Assembly (NCBI GenBank): GCA_002762845.1
Contig: PCYB01000039.1
Coordinates: 1 to 5,674, forward strand
Length of the DNA stretch: 5,674 nucleotides
Direction of reading: 5' to 3'
From: Candidatus Woesearchaeota archaeon CG10_big_fil_rev_8_21_14_0_10_36_11
GTDB lineage: Archaea > Nanobdellota > Nanobdellia > Woesearchaeales > GW2011-AR9
The translations under genes and the position numbers were made by a program. Under the pieces are notes generated by a model. That model made no database searches. It was not told the origin of the DNA and saw only the letters and a program-made list of their open reading frames with translations. This document shows, one piece after another, positions 3,836 to 5,674 of the stretch; within the stretch, counting starts at the first letter, position 1, and every line of letters begins with the position of its first letter.

Positions 3836-5674
3836 TTCACTACGAATATCTTCTTGTAATTTTTTGATTCTCTTCTCGATTTCTTGTAACTCGTTCGGTG
3901 GCACAGGATGTTTTCCTTCAATTTTTTTTGATATCCTTTGCACATCTCTAACAGCTTTTCGTTCCTCTTTCAGTTCTTTTTTACTTTTCTTCTTAGGGAT
4001 ACTGTTCTCAAGAAAAACTGATGGTTTTTTCACACTTCTTGTAAGTGTGTCCGATATTCTGGTACGTTCTTCAAATAATTTTTTTCTTTCTAATGTACCG
4101 GTTCGGATGTGGCCCATTGTAAATGGAAAGACTATTCGCACATTTTTCTGTTTTGGATTCATTGTACTAACAGTAGCAATTTCCATTTCTACTTTTTTTA
4201 ATTCATGTTTAAGATTCCTATCATGTGGTTCTTTTAATATCTGTGGTTTTGGTTTTGAATATCCATGTAACTGATTATTGACATCACGAAGTTTTTGTTC
4301 TAATCGTTTCTCGTATGATGTATATTTTGGTATTTCTTCCATAACAAATGATTTCTCTCGTGACGGTACAACACTTCCATTTCTAAGACCAGTAATCCGT
4401 GTATTAATAACATCAAGCTCTTTCTCTAAATTTTTCTCAAAGTCTGTCATTTTCCTATTTTTCCATTGTGTAATTGGTATTTTCTCTTTTGGGATAATAG
4501 GTATCCTCTGTACTGGTGCATACTTTCCTTCTTTTTGTGTATGAAATTTTGTTTTTTGTTTTTTCACATATGGTACTACGCGTAGAGTAATAATGAGCAA
4601 TAGTAAGAATATAATAAATCCAAAAATATAAACTCCATAATTATCAACAATATTTTTAGTATCTGTCCAGAGTGCCATTCCAAACAATGCTTGTCTTCCA
4701 TTTGGAACTTCTTCGGGCGTTATCTCTATTTCTTCTTGTACTTCAACTTCTTGTTTCTCTTGCGGTATGATCTCTTGTTCTTGTGCAGGAGGTACTTCTT
4801 GTGTAATTTCTGTTACAGGTTCTGCTTCTCCTGCTGTTGATGAACTACTACTGCCTCCACTAGAACCACCTCCTGTATTTCCTGTATCACCACTTGCTAC
4901 AGCAACATCAATAGGTACAATTGTTACAACAGCACTTGAACTTCCGATTGATACTGAATCAAGCGTGACCGAATAATCATAATTTGTTCCTCCTTCAACA
5001 TCAATGTTCTGCGTCCCGCCAACACTAACAGAAAATGTTGTGGGAGAAGATGCAGCCGTAATGCTGGCGGATGTTGCAGTAACACTATTGAGCGTAAAAG
5101 TATGTGCTTCTCTTTCAATAATATGGAGTGGCGTTGAATTGCTTACGGTTAAATTTAATTCTACACTATTTGTCGATCGATTAATAACAATGGTATGATT
5201 ATTTCCCCATGAAGATTGTGATGAATTGTCATACGTTAAACAGCTCCATGTATAATTCCCAGTTCCAAGTGATAGTGTCCAGTTGGAACTGTTTGTCGTT
5301 CCGTTAATGCTAGTTGTCATGTTCTGTACAAATGTACTATTGTCATAACCTGTTAGATATAATGAAACATTTGCAAGGTCATACTCATCCGTTGTAGTAC
5401 AATTAAATTCAACATTGATATATTGTGCAGAATCGTTTGTGTAACCTTCTGAAGGTGTTATCAATGTTGTGTTAGGAGCATTATCTTGTAGGAGTGTAGC
5501 AATCCAATATATCGTTGACGTTGTTGTATAGTTTTGACTTGCAACATATTCACACGTTGCATTCTGGTCACCCGTACTCTCAAACAATGTTACATTACCA
5601 AGAGGTCCCGTTCCTGAATTTACAAGCGTTCCATTAATGTATAAATTAACTGTTCCTTCATCGTCACCCGTTAA
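3827..5674 (-). CDS. Large single-pass surface glycoprotein, 3' part (N-terminus beyond the window)
   Basis: The frame is open to the right edge, so the start is missing; 615 residues are visible (numbered from the edge). Residues 1-70 look like the end of one Ig-like beta domain and 65-170 a second, with Cys92 and Cys145 placed like an Ig disulfide (FNC ... WSC). About 180-257 is another beta-rich, Thr/Ser/Val-rich segment near the membrane. Then follow a Gly/Ser linker (265-279), an acidic Gln/Glu/Pro stalk (280-325) and one strong membrane helix (about 347-364; 4583-4636) with a basic stop-transfer edge. The tail of about 250 residues is highly charged, Lys-rich and mostly helical, and should be cytoplasmic. 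Nineteen N-x-S/T sequons fall in the first 180 residues and only one in the tail, which supports this topology. Proteins of this style are common in Woesearchaeota-like archaea. Function is unknown; adhesion or envelope structure is an inference. TTG at 5585-5587 is in frame but is not the start. Confidence 0.88.
   Translation of the reverse strand, partial: LTGDDEGTVNLYINGTLVNSGTGPLGNVTLFESTGDQNATCEYVASQNYTTTSTIYWIATLLQDNAPNTTLITPSEGYTNDSAQYINVEFNCTTTDEYDLANVSLYLTGYDNSTFVQNMTTSINGTTNSSNWTLSLGTGNYTWSCLTYDNSSQSSWGNNHTIVINRSTNSVELNLTVSNSTPLHIIEREAHTFTLNSVTATSASITAASSPTTFSVSVGGTQNIDVEGGTNYDYSVTLDSVSIGSSSAVVTIVPIDVAVASGDTGNTGGGSSGGSSSSSTAGEAEPVTEITQEVPPAQEQEIIPQEKQEVEVQEEIEITPEEVPNGRQALFGMALWTDTKNIVDNYGVYIFGFIIFLLLLIITLRVVPYVKKQKTKFHTQKEGKYAPVQRIPIIPKEKIPITQWKNRKMTDFEKNLEKELDVINTRITGLRNGSVVPSREKSFVMEEIPKYTSYEKRLEQKLRDVNNQLHGYSKPKPQILKEPHDRNLKHELKKVEMEIATVSTMNPKQKNVRIVFPFTMGHIRTGTLERKKLFEERTRISDTLTRSVKKPSVFLENSIPKKKSKKELKEERKAVRDVQRISKKIEGKHPVPPNELQEIEKRIKKLQEDIRSESK
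3836..4444 (-). repeat. Degenerate helical repeat units in the surface-protein tail
   Basis: Protein-level repeats of about 20 residues lie at fragment residues 411-430 (4385-4444), 453-472 (4259-4318), 483-502 (4169-4228) and 594-613 (3836-3895). They share hydrophobics at unit positions 6, 10, 13 and 17 (L-x3-L-x2-[VI]-x3-[IL]) amid Glu/Lys/Arg, for example FEKNLEKELDVI and YEKRLEQKLRDV. A weaker copy covers RKKLFEERTRISDTL (530-544). The pattern is that of short amphipathic or coiled-coil helices joined by Pro/Gly-containing linkers. The DNA itself is not visibly repeated, so the copies are old, or the similarity is only shared helical periodicity. Confidence 0.5.

Noticed and set aside
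3777..4274. Plus-strand open frame of 165 codons opposite the surface-protein tail
   Set aside because: It overlaps the end of rpl10e, is Phe/Ser/Leu-rich as expected from the complement of Lys/Glu-rich codons, has no promoter or SD, and matches nothing recognisable.
4767..4976. Plus-strand open frame rich in Pro, Ser and Thr opposite the stalk region
   Set aside because: It is the complement shadow of the Gly/Ser and Glu/Gln stalk codons.
5585..5587. TTG as the start of the surface protein
   Set aside because: The same frame stays open for 29 more codons to the window edge, continues an Ig-like domain, and has no signal peptide at this point, so it is an internal Leu codon.
1..5674. tRNA or rRNA genes, CRISPR arrays, insertion sequences, riboswitches
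   Set aside because: I saw no cloverleaf with a T-loop GTTCRA-type core, no regularly spaced direct repeats, no terminal inverted repeats with a transposase, and no structured leader; the non-coding spacers are all under about 170 bp.

Overview
The window looks like an AT-rich archaeal genome, most likely a DPANN-type lineage (Woesearchaeota/Pacearchaeota-like). The reasons are an archaeal-type ribosomal protein L10e, TATA boxes with BRE-like A-rich 5' flanks in place of bacterial -10/-35 elements, and secreted proteins of a style common in those lineages. The lineage is an inference from protein style, not from a marker-gene tree.

Layout, left to right. At the left edge a divergent minus-strand gene may begin (start codon at 35-37), with only 12 codons visible. 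A 167-bp spacer holding two opposed promoters leads to argS (205-1899, +), a complete arginyl-tRNA synthetase. Convergent to it, 9 bp away, is a two-gene minus-strand operon (2801 down to 1909). It encodes an exported protein of unknown function followed, through an ATGA stop/start overlap, by a small Cys/Trp-rich exported protein that may be a lipoprotein. A 122-bp divergent promoter region separates this operon from cutA (2924-3247, +). Next is rpl10e (3289-3804, +), which has its own strong TATA/BRE element just after the cutA stop. From 3827 to the right edge, on the minus strand and convergent to rpl10e, lies the 3' part of a large single-pass surface protein. It has Ig-like N-glycosylation-rich ectodomains, a Ser/Gly and acidic stalk, one membrane helix, and a tail of about 250 residues rich in charged helices.

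How the parts relate. argS and rpl10e are core translation genes and cutA is a housekeeping metal-tolerance/trimer-family gene. The three minus-strand genes all encode exported or surface proteins and interleave with the housekeeping genes. Almost every promoter-proximal gene has a TATA box centred 27-28 nt upstream of the start codon, which implies leaderless mRNAs. The one internal operon gene instead has a Shine-Dalgarno-like AGGTGA. I saw no mobile element, CRISPR array, tRNA or rRNA. The least explained genes are the exported pair and the large surface protein.
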